Below are positions 21,840 through 34,344 of a stretch of 64,000 nt of DNA, piece by piece. The notes below the pieces were generated by a model, which was not told where the DNA came from, searched no databases, and was given only the letters and a program-made list of their open reading frames with translations. Where the stretch lies: the NCBI RefSeq assembly GCF_039555335.1, contig NC_092641.1:36604548-36668547 (forward strand), written 5' to 3'. Source of the stretch: Amphiura filiformis (Eukaryota > Echinodermata > Ophiuroidea > Amphilepidida > Amphiuridae). The stretch's first letter is position 1, and each line of letters opens with the position of its first letter. A program made the position numbers and the translations under genes.

Positions 21840-22141
21840 GAATCTGAATCCTTTGAATGAGGGAATTAAGTTACAACAACAACAATGGCATTTTGCGTGT
21901 TTCTAGCATGATAAAAGGCGTTCATTAATTTCGTATTTCAAGCGTAAATTCCTGCTGTATATAGAACTACCTTACTTGCATTCAGTGTATAATTAGCAAA
22001 CAGTAAAAATCACAGTCAATTGCGTTATTTATTCTAAGCACATACTTTTGAAACAAAACAAATGCAAAGTAAATCTATCAAAACCAAACATTGAAGCAAA
22101 ATGCAACAAGACAATATTGTGAGCTATTGTGGCCCCTCCAT

Positions 22142-23771
22142 CCCGGGGGGGGGGGGGCACTGGTCATTGACAAGGGGGTATCATGCGTGGCCAAAAAATC
22201 ACGTAAAGGGTCTTTTTTCACGATCAGGAACTGTACGTACGTATCGTGAATAGCTCTGCGTGAATAGGGTGTCAAAAACATGGAAATTAGAGAAAAAGGG
22301 TATCTTTTTCACAACAGATTTACGTATTTAGGGTCCGTCCAGACTCCAGTCCTTCATAAGTTTCATGTCCTTCATGTTTATCCCTAGACTTGACTGTGTA
22401 GTTCTCTGTTTAGTCTCTTCTTTACTCCATAAAGATTGCCGATTTCGCCCTGCTGGCCCTGTTAATATTTTTCCATTAACCCATTCAATGCTACACAACC
22501 CTACAACATTCAAAGGTGATGTACACATGCAGTACATGTACAATGTACATTGTACATGCACAGCACGTGTATACTCTGATTTTAAGAGTTTCAATTCTCC
22601 TTTATAAAGTCCAAAGTTTCTCATTTCATTTTAAAATATTTTTACTATTATATGAATTTTCTATCTTGTATTGTGGATAAAAATAAAGAGTTTCAAGCTA
22701 ATTTTCATGTTGTATACAATTATTTAACCACAAATATCTACGGAAGAGGATTGATTGACTTGACCTGTGACCTATTATCCACAAAATAAATAAAGAAAAA
22801 CATGCATGTTATTATCGTCAAAAGCATCAGATTTTTGTCAGAATTTTGTCACAATAATTGATCTTGATTTTATTTAAAAAACAAATTTTAAACTTTTGAA
22901 TAAATTGTGAAAACATCAAATGAATATTAAAAGGTAAGATGGATATGGTGCAGAATTAAAATACGTTTTTGGATTGGTATCAAATTCTGCAGTCATACAC
23001 GAATCCTGCATCTCAGTCGCTATTTATCGACTTATTTTCATCCTAATACTTTATTCAACTTATGAAATAATACCACTATTATTCATCCGATTCCTTCCAG
23101 AAGTAGGCCTTAATTGTTGTCATTTTAAGCTTTTAAAATAAATTATTAATATGCACTTTTCATCTTTTCGCAATAAGGCCTAGGACTAGGTCATAAAAAA
23201 AATCTGACCACTATATTATGATTTTTGTCTCACTTTGAAACATGATTTGAAGGTCTATAATAATATTTGGAGGATGGAGAATAAATTGTCGAAACTTTAA
23301 TAGATCCTACTACAAAAATGATACTATAGTAAAAACATTTCTCGACTTCTCTTTCTCTATTTTCTTTTCTTCATTGTTTTTTTTTCTTAGAGTTTTGTAA
23401 ATTTTCTTTTCATTTAATACCCTCTTAGGCTCTCTGATACTATAAATCAGCTTAAAATAATGTAACATTTATTTTGTAATTTTAAAATAGCCATATTCTG
23501 CCCTGGTAGCAGAGCCATTCTGAGTTACTATTAAAGAAATCAATGAAAATGGAGCTTCAAGTAGTATTACTTGCTTAGGGTGTCGAAAATATATGTTTTA
23601 CTTGCTAAGGGGTAAAAAACGCCATACTTGTTTAGGGTAGGATATTACACTTGTTATACTTATTTAGGGGTGTATTTTCAGTCGTTGCACATACTTGTTT
23701 AGGGTGCTTTTTGAAACTCCATGGCCACGCATGATACCCCCTTGTCAATGACCAGTGCCCCCCCCCCCGGG
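22142..23771. mobile_element. 1.6-kb inverted-repeat element with poly-G ends
   Basis: The left end is CCCGGGGG (long G run), then CACTGGTCATTGACAAGGGG and GTATCATGCGTGGCC. The right end is the inverse, ending in a C run and CCCGGG. Flanks CCCTCCAT (22134-22141) and CCCTCCAA (23772-23779) look like an 8-bp duplication with one change, as in hAT elements. Near the right end ACTTGTTTAGGGTG-like words repeat five times (23570-23712), typical of subterminal transposase-binding repeats. No coding frame was recognised inside. Confidence 0.75.
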
Positions 23772-23779
23772 CCCTCCAA

Positions 23780-24940
23780 GAAAACGAAAACTGATGAATA
23801 TTAACAAATCGGGCACACGTTTCCCATAAACTTTTAAGATAAAATCTTTGCACCTGTAGAAGGGTGTTAACCCGACACGTTACATACGTACAAGTATATG
23901 CACAGCGGCCATCATCCACATCGGCATCTAGGCTCGATAACATTACATTGCTACGCAGTCTCAGCTATATAATAATGCAGATGGGGATATACTCATTCAA
24001 ACATCACATCAGATGATATCAGAGTTCGGGTTAGGATCTCATAGTGCAGTTTTGTCCACGGCCATAAACCCGCTTAGTGAAGATTAAACCGAAATGTGCA
24101 GTACTAAACCATTATAGTAATCGATTGTCCAATGCACATTTCTTACCACGTGATAATATTAATCCAATGAGCGATCGAATTGTCCGCTACGGTCGACTAA
24201 TCCAATCGATAATGACGCTATTGACATGCACGGGCGGAGCTCCACTGACTGAGTTTTTGGGCTTTTTCACTGGTTTGCTATCATTTACTCATCAAGGCGT
24301 TCCACCGTTATTATAAGGACTATGCTAATAATTTAAAGATTGACATGTAGTAAATAAACCATACTTGATTGACAGAAAGTACTAAATTTGTACATATTAC
24401 GGTTTGGTGGTACCCCGCTTCCAAACGCGACCAAGTCAGGGCGGCCCGGTGAAGCAAAATGTGCATTGGATTAACACGGGAGTTTGGATAAGATGGTAGA
24501 TTTCCTTTCTCATACAAATGCATGCTCCCCCGTTATTAAAGCTTGTACCGGATTAAAAATTCAGATATTTTGAAAAGAATAATTGAAACATAGAGCAAGT
24601 ACTAAAATCAACGGGTCAATTACCTATGTGAGTGCCCCTGTGTTGTGTGCATACCCCGGGTGCATACGTGTAGTTAACAATAACTGCATGATGTATCTAA
24701 TTGATTTTTCAAAGTAAATTCTAATACCTATTACAAAACAACCAAAGAACCAGGGAAATTAATGATGAGCTGGAATAGACAATAATGCTTTGCGTCTTAA
24801 AGGTCGCTTGCATATTTGCCGTTTTGGAACCAATATTTAAAATGCGTCACATGTTTGATGCATTCAGCATACACTTGAAGTGTTGGATGTGAAGAAAATA
24901 AGTCAATACTCTGTCTTGTATGCACTAATCACGAGGCTGA
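23780..24940. other. Intergenic stretch, nothing recognised
   Basis: Mixed-composition sequence with short open frames but no domain, splice pattern or repeat that I can support. Confidence 0.4.
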
Positions 24941-24969
24941 GATCTTCTGGTGTTGGTGCTGTTCTTGTC

Positions 24970-25206
24970 AGCTGGGGGGCGCCAAATTGACCAATTCTAC
25001 ATCGATTCTGCGCCCCTCCAAGCAATAAAAGTAAAATTTTTCGCGCGCATTTTAGCACAAAATCAATCAAAAGAACATTTTAAGACCGATATTAGTTAGT
25101 GGTAGGCCTTATTTGTCTAAAATTTCGAGAATTTTTTCAAGAATTGGTGAGGGGGCGCCAATTTTGTTTCTTGCCCCGGGCGCTACCAACCCTAGTTACG
25201 CCACTG
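24970..25206. mobile_element. Fragment of an interspersed element ending TTACGCCACTG
   Basis: Contains GGGGGGCGCCAAATTGACC and, about 160 bp on, GGGGGCGCCAATTTTGTTTC in the same sense, then GCCCCGGGCGCTACCAACCC and the end TAGTTACGCCACTG. The TACGCCACTG end recurs near 20290 (CAGCTACGCCACTG) and is typical of hAT-like repeats. The left end is not defined. Confidence 0.35.
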
Positions 25207-25683
25207 AGTAATATAGACTTCGGTACATAAGCCACGGACTCAGTCCATCATTGTATCACCGCCATTCCAGAGTACTTCAGTTGTGATTGCACACTCACGG
25301 CCTTGGTGTTCTCCATTTGGCATATGGCCTTCAGTGTCTCTTCACGTGTTGGTGGATTTATTTGCACTACGTCCTGAGCAGCAGGTGGAGGTGGTTGCCC
25401 TTTGCTGTTGTTGAGCAGAGAGCTTAATCTCTTTTCTTCATCTTGACACTGTGGTTTGCTGTTTTTGCCTCAAATGTCATGGATATTTGTGGTAATATAG
25501 TCACCGATCAAGTCGGCCAGTCTTTGATCACCCATCTGCTTGTTTATCATTCAATACCGATTCATCTATTGTGTATGACTAACTCAGGCTAGTATTGCGA
25601 CTCCTCTATCTTTCTCTAGACTCATTCGACTTGAGAGCACAGATATCTTCTTTTAGCCTCATTCCTGTCTGTCTTTAGCTGCT

Positions 25684-26108
25684 TAGTATAAATAAATAAA
25701 TAATAAATTTCGGTGTTTTATATGGCGCCTTTTCCGGATCTTAGGGGGATCAAAGCGCTGTAATTTCGCTGCCATGGTGGATCATCACAATCAGATCGCA
25801 TCAACTAGACTGGTTGCAGCCGAACTTGGCGCAAACCTATCCGCACTTAGATTGTAACATCCACCAATTATCTATGCAGCTCCCCAAATTCCATTGGGTG
25901 AAGGAAGTTTTTGATAGCCAAACAACTATTAATCACCGATTTTTTTTAAACCAGGAGGAAACCAGAGATCCCGGAGAAAACCTGCGAGAGCGAGCATGGA
26001 ATCGGGATAAACCAAGTGCACATGAGTCCTTGGGCCGCGCCGGGGCTTGAACCCGGGACGTCAGTGGTGCAATGCGAGGGAATAACCGCTGCGCCAACTC
26101 GCCCTCCC
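25684..26108 (-). mobile_element. tRNA-derived SINE, minus strand
   Basis: The minus-strand 5' end (from 26106) reads GGGCGAGTTGGCGCAGCGGT with a pol III A box, and the B box GGGTTCAAGCC about 45 bases later, so it derives from a tRNA. A 340-bp body follows, with AACCAGGAGGAAACCAGAGA and GGAGAAAACCTGCGAGAGCG on the plus strand. The 3' end carries a (TTTA)n tail on the minus strand (25686-25708). Full length by eye. I cannot say from memory whether the body contains a conserved Deu or other core domain. Confidence 0.75.
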
Positions 26109-26961
26109 ATAGTATAGTTTGTCAGTCACGCAGCTCGGCAGGCGTGACATGATCTGCTTTTGTAAACTACAGTATACTTTCTCTGCTACTTCTCTGCCAC
26201 AGCTGCAGTGGCTATCCGAGTCTCAGAGGATCATCTACAAGGCGCTGCCTATAACACACAAGCTTTACATAATACAAATCTCCGCATCCTCGTGGTTATT
26301 TACAATTTCACCTTCATATTGTCATTTGACCTTGGAGGACCTCTGGTTGTTTCTCCCAATCAGAGCTATTTCATTAAATTTCATAAAATTATGTGTATAT
26401 GACCTCTGGGTGACCTTGAAACCCACTTGACCCTTCCCATAAGAAGTATTTTAAGTAATTTCAATTACTTCCAGGGGAAAACTAAATTGTTAGACTTGTA
26501 ACAATTCGACTCAAATGACTCGACTTGTTATTTTAGGACTCGGAATCGAGCTTTAGGACTTGAGTCTCAAATCACAAATGACACGGCTCGATTTGAGACT
26601 CCAATGACTCGTAACTCGACCACGTGACTGCTTTCCCCCACTTGTATAGATAGCTCTAGTTTAGATTAGGTGCATACATTATTTCCATTTCATTGTACTG
26701 ATATAGACATATAGGCCTATCCCCCGTAGTATCTTTGCATGTTATTGGGCTACCAACAGTACGGGGAAGGCACACTGGCACACATCGTCCACATACTGCT
26801 CTTGATTTACATGACTTAGCAGCACAGGACGTTGTGTCCCCTTTAACCCTGCCAAGTAAGTCTCCTCCATTCAGTTATGTCCGCTGCTTGTGACTCTGTT
26901 TCCTGTGGGGTCGTTTCCAGGTCCCTCTGAATTTGGTCCATCTATCTGATTAGTGAAAGAG

Positions 26962-27790
26962 CTAGTGGTCTTGGTGGAGAAGCCGATGTTGAGGCATCAT
27001 GAAGATATGCCCAACCCATTTTAAACGTCTCCTGCAAATAACATCATTGATGGAGCTGTGATGACTCTGTCTGATTTTGCAGATTTTGTCAAGGAGTGAG
27101 CATTGCCCTAAGGCATCGCATTTCAAAGACATCCAGTCTGTGGCGTAACGCCCAGGATTGTGACCCATAGATGGCAATAGGAAGAATCTCAATCTGGTGA
27201 TGTCCTGGTTAGACCAGGATGGTATTTTTCAATCTACCAAGCTGCCAACTTTGTGCGACGTTTAATATCCTCTTCTACTGCGGGCACATTACTTCCCAGA
27301 AAGCACTTGATTCAGCATGTTATCCCTAGCATCGTCAGACATGATCTTGTCGAGTTAATTTTCATTCCCCCAACTGCTGAATGCTTTTTCCTCTTAATAT
27401 CCTCTTCTACTGCGGGCACATTACTTCCCAGAAAGACAAACTTATTTACTTTGTCAATATTAAAGCACTTGATTCAGCATGATATCTCTATGATCATCAG
27501 ACATGATCTTGCATTTTGTCGAGTTAATTTTCATTCCCGCAGCTGATGCATGCTTTTTCCAATTCATTAGTGGAGATTTGCAGGTGCTCAAAATCCACAT
27601 CCATGAGTGTGTTCTACATAACGGATGTTGTTGATGCACATGTCACACCAGAGCCTAGATTTTGGATGCCCTTCTTGATGAACTCCAGATATGGAGAGAG
27701 AAGACAGCTCTGTCTCACACCAACTAAGACTTTTACCCAATCGGTGATCTTTCCATTTACCACTACTGAACAATTAGTTTGCTCGTAGTT
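26962..27790 (-). pseudogene. Non-LTR retrotransposon 3' fragment
   Basis: Minus-strand translations give pieces of the reverse transcriptase C-terminal region. One is a YLGS-type segment (NIDKVNKFVFLGSNVPAVEE) read from about 27470. A later piece is SINDVICRRRLKWVGHIFMM (26962-27192), the usual late RRLKWVGH motif. Frames are broken by stops and shifts. A segment of about 135 bp is tandemly duplicated (27262-27300 region against 27395-27433, both with TCTTCTACTGCGGGCACATT). A dead copy, of a different family from the one at 28286-30270. Confidence 0.7.
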
Positions 27791-27792
27791 CG

Positions 27793-28210
27793 GTGTTCGT
27801 ACTATTTAATGCTTGTTTCAGTCTTAATTAAAGCTTATTTCTTTCTTTTTTTAGACACTAAATTACATTCTGAAGTCATTTTTAGGTGTATCTTCAATAC
27901 GAAAGATCAACATAATTATTCAAATTATGGTTTTTTTTCTCCCAGCTACACACACTTTTTAAAGTGCATATCATTAGATTTGTAAAGTTTCCTTCGAGGA
28001 CTGTTAAATGTAAAAAATATCAATTTTTATTAATAAGCTATAAAATTTGTATTATAATATCAGAAGGACTTTGCTCGTATCAGAATGCAATTTGATGCCT
28101 GGTGGGCTCTCAAGTCCCACACAAATACTTTGCAAACATCGCTATCCGATCCCTTAACTTCGAAGGCCTCTGAAGGAATAAATTTAGCAAAACTTTTATC
28201 TAAGGGACTT
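27793..28210 (+). repeat. First copy of a 0.4-kb segment, frameshifted tail-like frame
   Basis: Matches 36793-37210 over its length, with small indels. It includes an ATAATATCAG acceptor-like site followed by a frame that in the other copy encodes a Ser-rich tail. Here one base is missing relative to that copy (TATCAGAAT against TATTCAGAAT), which breaks the frame. It may be a pseudo-exon or a copy of an unknown repeat. Confidence 0.5.
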
Positions 28211-28285
28211 ACCATTAGAATTCAAGGTGTTGGTTAGGAAGCTTCCCCCACTACATGAGCAAAAAAAAAACTTTTCCCACCAACA

Positions 28286-30270
28286 CTAAAATAATCTTCG
28301 CCTCCTTGACCTACGTTGACCTATGCCGTTCACTCCAACTGGGGGTTGAATGGTGGCATCCGCATCAGAATGTCTGACTCCCTGGATGAGATATTCAAAG
28401 GCCATCTTTGGAAGGCGTGAGGGAGGCATTCTCTGGACGTGGCCAAAATAATGCAGTCTCTTCCGGGTTATTCTGTCCAAGATGGAAAACTCAACACCCA
28501 GGGTTTTGCGGATGATGGTGTTTCGGATCCTGTCTCCCCGTGTTACTCCCATTATCTTTCTAAGGCACATCATCTCGAAAGTGAGCAGTCGATTCTCATC
28601 CTCTTTTTTCAATGTCCAGGTTTCTGCTCCGTATAACAATATTGACAACATAAGGACCTTGTATAGCTCAACCTTGGTGTTGGTTTGGATGTCCTTAGCA
28701 CTCCAGAAACTCTGTAGTCTCTGCACAGGTCCTAGGGCTTTGCCTATTCGAAGTTTAATATTTTCTGAGCAGGATCCTTTTTGGGTGATCTTTCCTCCCA
28801 GGTATGTAAACTCCTCCACCTGCAGAAGCTGGGTATTGTCAATTGTGATCTTCAGGTGGGTGTCCTCTTTGCATATGGCATGGACTTCTGTTTTAGCGAT
28901 ATATATTTTGAGTCCAAAAGCTGAGCTGCTTTGATGAATGAGGCTAACCAGTGTCGGGAGGTCTTCTTCATTGTTAGCAATTAGTGCAACTGTGCAATGT
29001 CGTCTGCAAATCGTAGGGTTGTTCACCACTTGTCCTTGGATGTTTACTCCTATGTTGGTATCGTGCAGGGCATACAACATAGTCATCTCCAGTAGGGTGT
29101 TGAGGTGAGATCACACATCCTTGGCGAACTCCAACCAAGGTTGTAAACCAGTCTGTTAGTTCCCCATTTACTCTGACAGTACTTTCAGATTTCTTATAGA
29201 GAGCTTTCAGGAGACAGGTGATTTTGTTTGGGAAACCAAAAAAGCCAAGTGCCTTCCAAAGTCCTTCCTGCCACACTGAGTCGAAGTCGTTGTAGCAACA
29301 GAAAAGGGCCTTCCTCATTTCAAGATGCTTCTCAACTATTTGCCTGAGGGTGAAGAGTTGGTCTATGGTTGAACGTCCTGGTCTAAATCCTGCTTGGGAC
29401 TCTGATAGAATTTCTTCAGTTCTTTTCATGATTCGGCGTTGTAGAATAAGTGTAATTACTTTGCATGCATGGCTAAGCAAGCTGATCCCTCGGTAGTTGC
29501 CGCAATCAAGCTTGTCTTTCTTCTTGTAAATTGGTGTGATGATATCCCTCCCCCAGTCATCGCGAAAATTTCGCTGTCCCATATTTTGGTGCATTGCATA
29601 TGTAGGATTTCAATCCCTGCGCTCCCTGCTGCTTTGAGTTCTTCAGCTGTGATGTTGTCATATCCCGGGGCTTTGCCATCTGACATCTTTTACACGGCAC
29701 TTTCAATTTCCTCTCGTAGGATGACTGGTTCTGTCTTGCAGCTAGGCATCTGGGGAACACTTTGCGTTAGCTCCTCATATGTTGGGTTCTTTTTGTTGTA
29801 CAGTTCTTGAAAGCTTTCTTTCCACTTATCCTTTACTTCTCTGATTCACTTTTGACTGTTTGCATTCTGATAGAGGCTTTTTGTTGTTGTAATTTTCGTG
29901 ATGGTTGAGTACACTTCTTTTGACTTTGCAGCCTGATGTGCATTGTCAACTATTTTGCACAGGTCTTTGAGCCACTGATCTTGGCATCACTTGACTTTCA
30001 CGACTTGTATCTACTTCTCTTGGTTGGGTCCTTTATTTTTTCTTGCTTTGTTCTACTTCGTTCATTTGCCAGTTGAATGACTTCCTCGCTAATCCATGGC
30101 TTTTCTTTGTGTCCTTTTTTGTAGCCAAGGACTTTCTTGGATGTTTCGTTGAATGCTGTCTTGATTCCTTCCCACATAGTTTCAGTATCTGTGTCTGGTT
30201 GCTCCAGCAGTGGGGCAAATCTACCCCCTATTTCAACCTCATAGTTTTTCCTGTGTTCCGCGCTTTTTAG
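28286..30270 (-). pseudogene. RTE-like non-LTR retrotransposon, degraded reverse transcriptase
   Basis: Reading right to left: a pre-RT region (KPWISEEVIQLANE, about 30060-30110), then MSDGKAPGYDNITAEELKAA (29686 downwards), IITPIYKKKDKLDCGNYRGI, SQAGFRPGRSTIDQLFTLRQ, a damaged catalytic-box region, the primer-grip-like TYLGGKITQKG, and the C-terminal ILLYGAETWTLKKEDENRLL, MCLRKIMGVTRGDRIRN and RLHYFGHVQRMP. These are standard LINE RT and post-RT motifs. Frameshifts and stops divide it into several frames, so it is inactive. The endonuclease part is missing. Confidence 0.85.
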
Positions 30271-30354
30271 CCTGAAGATATCATATTGTTTCGGGTAGTT
30301 TGGTTTCTTTTGCTATTTTCAAGCATCGAAAAAGCTTCATATTTATATGACAAC

Positions 30355-30506
30355 AATAATATTGGATGTATTTTTCGTGTGATACGGGAATATACCGCAC
30401 TCGCCATGAGAATACCGAACTCGTCCTACAGAATCAGACTCGCTTGGTATTTTCATGGCTCGTGTGGTATATTCTCGTATCATAGTCAATGCATCCAATA
30501 TTATAT
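30355..30506. mobile_element. Hairpin MITE
   Basis: Left AATAATATTGGATG and right CATCCAATATTATA are inverse, and complementarity continues inwards (GATACGGGAATATACCGCAC against GTGTGGTATATTCTCGTATC), leaving a short loop. About 150 bp, non-coding. Confidence 0.65.
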
Positions 30507-30916
30507 AATTAACTGTTATCGTAAAAGTCTTATATATCAAGAATGAAACAGTCAATTTTCAAAATGTCCAAATTGTATAAAAGCTGCCTTATTGTGCAAT
30601 TGCATAATTCAATCTTGTTTGGTTCATGAATTTCCGATAGTACGGTTCTTAGGGACACCCAGTACGGCACTACGAGGTTCAAAAATTTTACGTTTTGCGC
30701 TCTAGAAATTTCTGTTTATTATTATTATATTATTGATTTTGTGCGGAATGCTGTTTAGTAATCGAGTGTGTGGTATCATTTATACATGTGTGATTTGAAA
30801 GACAAAGCTGCAGTCCTTATTTGATCATAAATTTTAAGATCATCAAAATATCCATACATGTGATAAACGGTTAACTTTCAATCACTAAATAGATCCATCA
30901 GGTTTGTAGATATACA
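30507..30916. other. Intergenic stretch, nothing recognised
   Basis: AT-rich; no gene or repeat that I can support. Confidence 0.4.
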
Positions 30917-31349
30917 GTAAAATAATTTTCTTTTGCACAAAACCAAAATATTTTACATGATGCAGTCATGTCTACAGTAGAATTCAACTCGACCTTTGCA
31001 GGAGTTAAACCCCATTAAAAGCTATTAAACCAAGATAACACTCATTGAAAACAGCTCAACTGATTAAATCATATCTTCTCTGGTTAAATACACACAACAT
31101 ATGTTTCTGCATTACACGTACAGTGGAGCAATGAACTGGGATTATACTTTCAGTTGGGTGAACGATTATAAAGCGAGCGCTATAGAGAACAATTCTGTAT
31201 GGTCTTTGTTTACGAAATGAGACAATGCGTGCTTATTGTTAACCAGCGTTCTTGAAAATGAGAAACATGGTGGTTTGCAGACTTAACACGGTTTGGAAAT
31301 AATTTCTTCATATTTTTTGGTGTTTTCTGTCGTTTACATATCCTTCCTA

Positions 31350-31655
31350 AAACACCAAAGTACGCATATTTCCAAACATCTAAATTGGCTAAAAATTTAG
31401 GACATGTTACAAAACTATATTTTCTAGAATTTTAGAAGAGTACTTTTAATATTGGCCGGTTATTTTTCACACAGCGACGTTGACTAGGCAATGTACTATT
31501 ACCTATAACATTAACTAAAACATCAAAGTACGCATATTTCCAAACATCTAAATTAGCTAAAAATTTAGGACATGTTACAAAACTATATTTTCTAGAACTT
31601 TAGAAGAGTACTTTTAATATTGGCCGGTTATTTTTCACACAGCGACGTTAACTAG
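31350..31655. repeat. Two-copy tandem repeat of about 165 bp
   Basis: AAAGTACGCATATTTCCAAA, AAAAATTTAGGACATGTTAC and TTGGCCGGTTATTTTTCACA occur twice in the same order, about 165 bp apart, with few differences. The repeat lies in the segment that splits the left terminal repeat of the Penelope-like element. Confidence 0.8.
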
Positions 31656-31948
31656 GTATATCCCCATACTTTTAACGTAGGCTATTTGTAGAGGTCACGC
31701 GTCAATGGGAAAGAGCACTGTGTATTGTGTATAGGAAAACGGACAGTAACTGCAGTATGACTCACTTGACGGTTTCGCCTATCATGGTCGATAGGCATCC
31801 TCAGAATGATGTTGGATGATCCTTACTTCCGGTAGGACGTATCCCGACTGTAGAGGGTGTATTTACAGCCAGGAGAGGATCATACACGTGACTAAGAGCT
31901 AGCGTGCCGTAAGTTACCCAAAAATGAAGCTACTTTGCTTAGATCTGA

Positions 31949-34344
31949 AATGGCCGGGCCATGCGTAGTTCGAAACTCCCTAAATGTAATATCACCAGGG
32001 AGGAAAGACGTACTATCAATCAGTGATGTATCGTTCGAGTCCGGACTCGGACTCGAGTCCGGACTCGAGTCCAATTTTTGTGGGACTCGGACTTGGCTCG
32101 GACTCGGACACAAAAAGACTCGGCTCGGCTCGGACTCGGACACAAAAGGACTCGGACTCGAAGCCGAGTCCGGTCCGAGTCCAGTCAATTTATAAATCCT
32201 TGTAAAATGTGAAATGCTTATCTAAAATGTCAAAATAGATCTCAAATTTGTTGACTTTACTTATTTGGCCATTTTCCAAATTAATTGGGGCTGACATTTA
32301 GTAGTGATATAGTATTCAAGTTGTTTTTTATTTCAAAACATCAATTGGATCTGAAATTTGATCCAAAATTGGTCGACTTTTAATTAATTGTCAATTTTCC
32401 AAATAAGTAGAGCCTTTCATGCACATCCACACATCCCAGATTATCCATTAGCTTAATATAACTATTATCATTAATTATGTACATCAGGATAATTATATCC
32501 AAGATTTATTAATACTTTGCCTAGTATAAGTTCCTCTCAGTGTTTACAGGTGTGGTAAAAGAACTCTCTATTCATGTGGCTCAGACCATCTCAGACTGTA
32601 CATGTGCATGGTGGGAAGTGTTCACTGCTCACACCAGTCACATTATAGTTCTTCATGTGTGCACTTTATTAGGGTGGGGAATATTAAAATGATGAACAAA
32701 AGCTATGAACATGATAACTTGAAATTCACCTCAAAAGACAATTTCTTGAAATGTTTTTCCAGTTTGCTGCTTATTTTCTGTATCAGTCAGAGTGTGAACA
32801 TGGTGAATGCAACATGTAGTATTGTAATACATGTATGGCATAAAGTATGTACATCAGGCTGGAGGCTGTCACAATGTAAAGCTAATGTAGGTAACACTGT
32901 ATGTAGCATACACATTTTGTGTAGCCAGGGCCATATTTACCTTTATCATGGCCCTGGGCCAGGCTAAAATTTAGGGCACTTGCTATCTGGCTCAATGTGC
33001 TACTTCCCACCCATCCCCATCCCTTGTAACATAGATTTGCTTCGATTATGATAGGATTCACAGTGCAGTGGGATTCATGAGTGGGAAGTGAGAGTAGATC
33101 TACTCTGACTCTATACTTTCCTGCATGCATTTAGCCATGTACTGTATCATCGTCCGGGTCCCAGTCCATGAGTACGGGTACGGGTCCGAAGTCAAAATAA
33201 GGCATGAGTACGGGTACGGGTACGGAGCCATGGGTACGGGTACGGGTACGGAAATTGGGACTCGAGTACGGGTACAGGTACTACAAGTCTGCACTACTCA
33301 TTGCACATTGTTTTTCAATTTTGAAAAGATGTTTAGAATTAAAGAATTTCTGTTAGTATTATTATTATTATGATGATGATGACAACGATGATGATGATGA
33401 TGATAATGTCAATGATGACGATGTAATTCGAGCCGGACTTGAGTCCGGACTTGAGTCTTATTTTTGTTGGACTCGGACTTGGCTCGGACCCGGCACCCCC
33501 GGACTTGGACTCGAGTCCGGACTCGGACACTAAAAGGACTCGGACTTGGCTCGGACTCGGATACAAATGGACTCGGCTCGGCTCGGACTCGGACAAGCTG
33601 GACTCGGGTACAAGTCTGCTATCAATGAGCTCAAAAAAGATGAATCATTGCTTGTACTCCCTGCAGACAAAGGCAAAGCCACTGTTATTATGGAAGTGTC
33701 TGAATATGAGGACAAATTATCTGAGTTGTTGAATGATGAAAGAACCCATGAACAACTCCCTGCTGACCCTACTCAAAAGTACAAAAGAGAGCTAGTGGCT
33801 ACTTTGAGTAAGCTTAAGAAAGAGGAGAAAATTACAAGATCTCAGTATGATCTCCTCTATCCTACGGCTGAAAATATACCCCGAATTTATGGTATCCCCA
33901 AAATTCACAAGCCGGGTAACAAAGTTCGCCCGATAGTCGATTACACCGGCTCTATCGGTTACCAGACATCGCGTGCTTTAGCTGATATTTTGGCTCCCTT
34001 AGTAGGTGATACGGAGCACCATGTACACAATTCAAAACATTTAGCTGAAGATATGGTAGAAGTAATGATCGAGGAAGGGGAGATTTTCAACTCACACGAT
34101 GTTGTTTCGTTGTTCACGAACACTCCCATATAGACAAATCCCTTGAAGTCATCAAACCCGGCTAGAAAATGACACCACCTTGAAAGAAAGAACTCTACTC
34201 TCGGCTACAGATGTGATGATATTGCTTCGGTTTATCCTCACTACGTATTTTTTGTTCCGCGGGAAAATTTATAAACAGCGGTTCGGCGCTGCCATGGGCA
34301 GCCCGGGTTCCCCGGTGGTGGCTAATTTATATTTAGAGTTCTTA
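31949..34344 (+). pseudogene. Penelope-like reverse transcriptase, N-terminal and central part, interrupted
   Basis: 31949-32020 reads to NITREERRTIN, and after the hAT-like insertion 33627 onwards continues ELKKDESLLVLPADKGKATV with no frame change. Then come IYGIPKIHKPGNKVRPIVDY (the template-contact motif of Penelope RT) and NSHDVVSLFTNTPI (the first catalytic Asp region). A stop follows at 34131 and the frame shifts. GSPGSPVVANLYLEFL just before 34344 is the next RT motif, cut by the PIF/Harbinger-like insertion. Confidence 0.85.
32021..33618. mobile_element. hAT-like element nested in the Penelope element (8-bp duplication CTATCAAT)
   Basis: CTATCAAT flanks both sides (32013-32020 and 33619-33626). 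The ends CAGTGATGTATCG and, in inverse, CAGACTTGTACCCG are followed by dense GGACTCGG / GAGTCCGG repeats at both ends (32037-32190 and 33430-33610), probably subterminal transposase-binding repeats. A further block of GTACGGGTACGGG repeats (33145-33280) may be a second nested element. An (ATT)/(GATGAT) microsatellite is at 33355-33422. Ignoring the insertion joins two in-frame parts of the Penelope RT. Confidence 0.8.

Noticed and set aside
26030-26108. Functional tRNA gene on the minus strand
   Set aside because: It continues into a SINE body with a (TTTA)n tail and the 3' acceptor side does not pair cleanly.
31892-32205. Open frames rich in Ser-Pro/Asp-Ser over GGACTCGG repeats
   Set aside because: They are low-complexity translations of the subterminal repeats of the hAT-like element.
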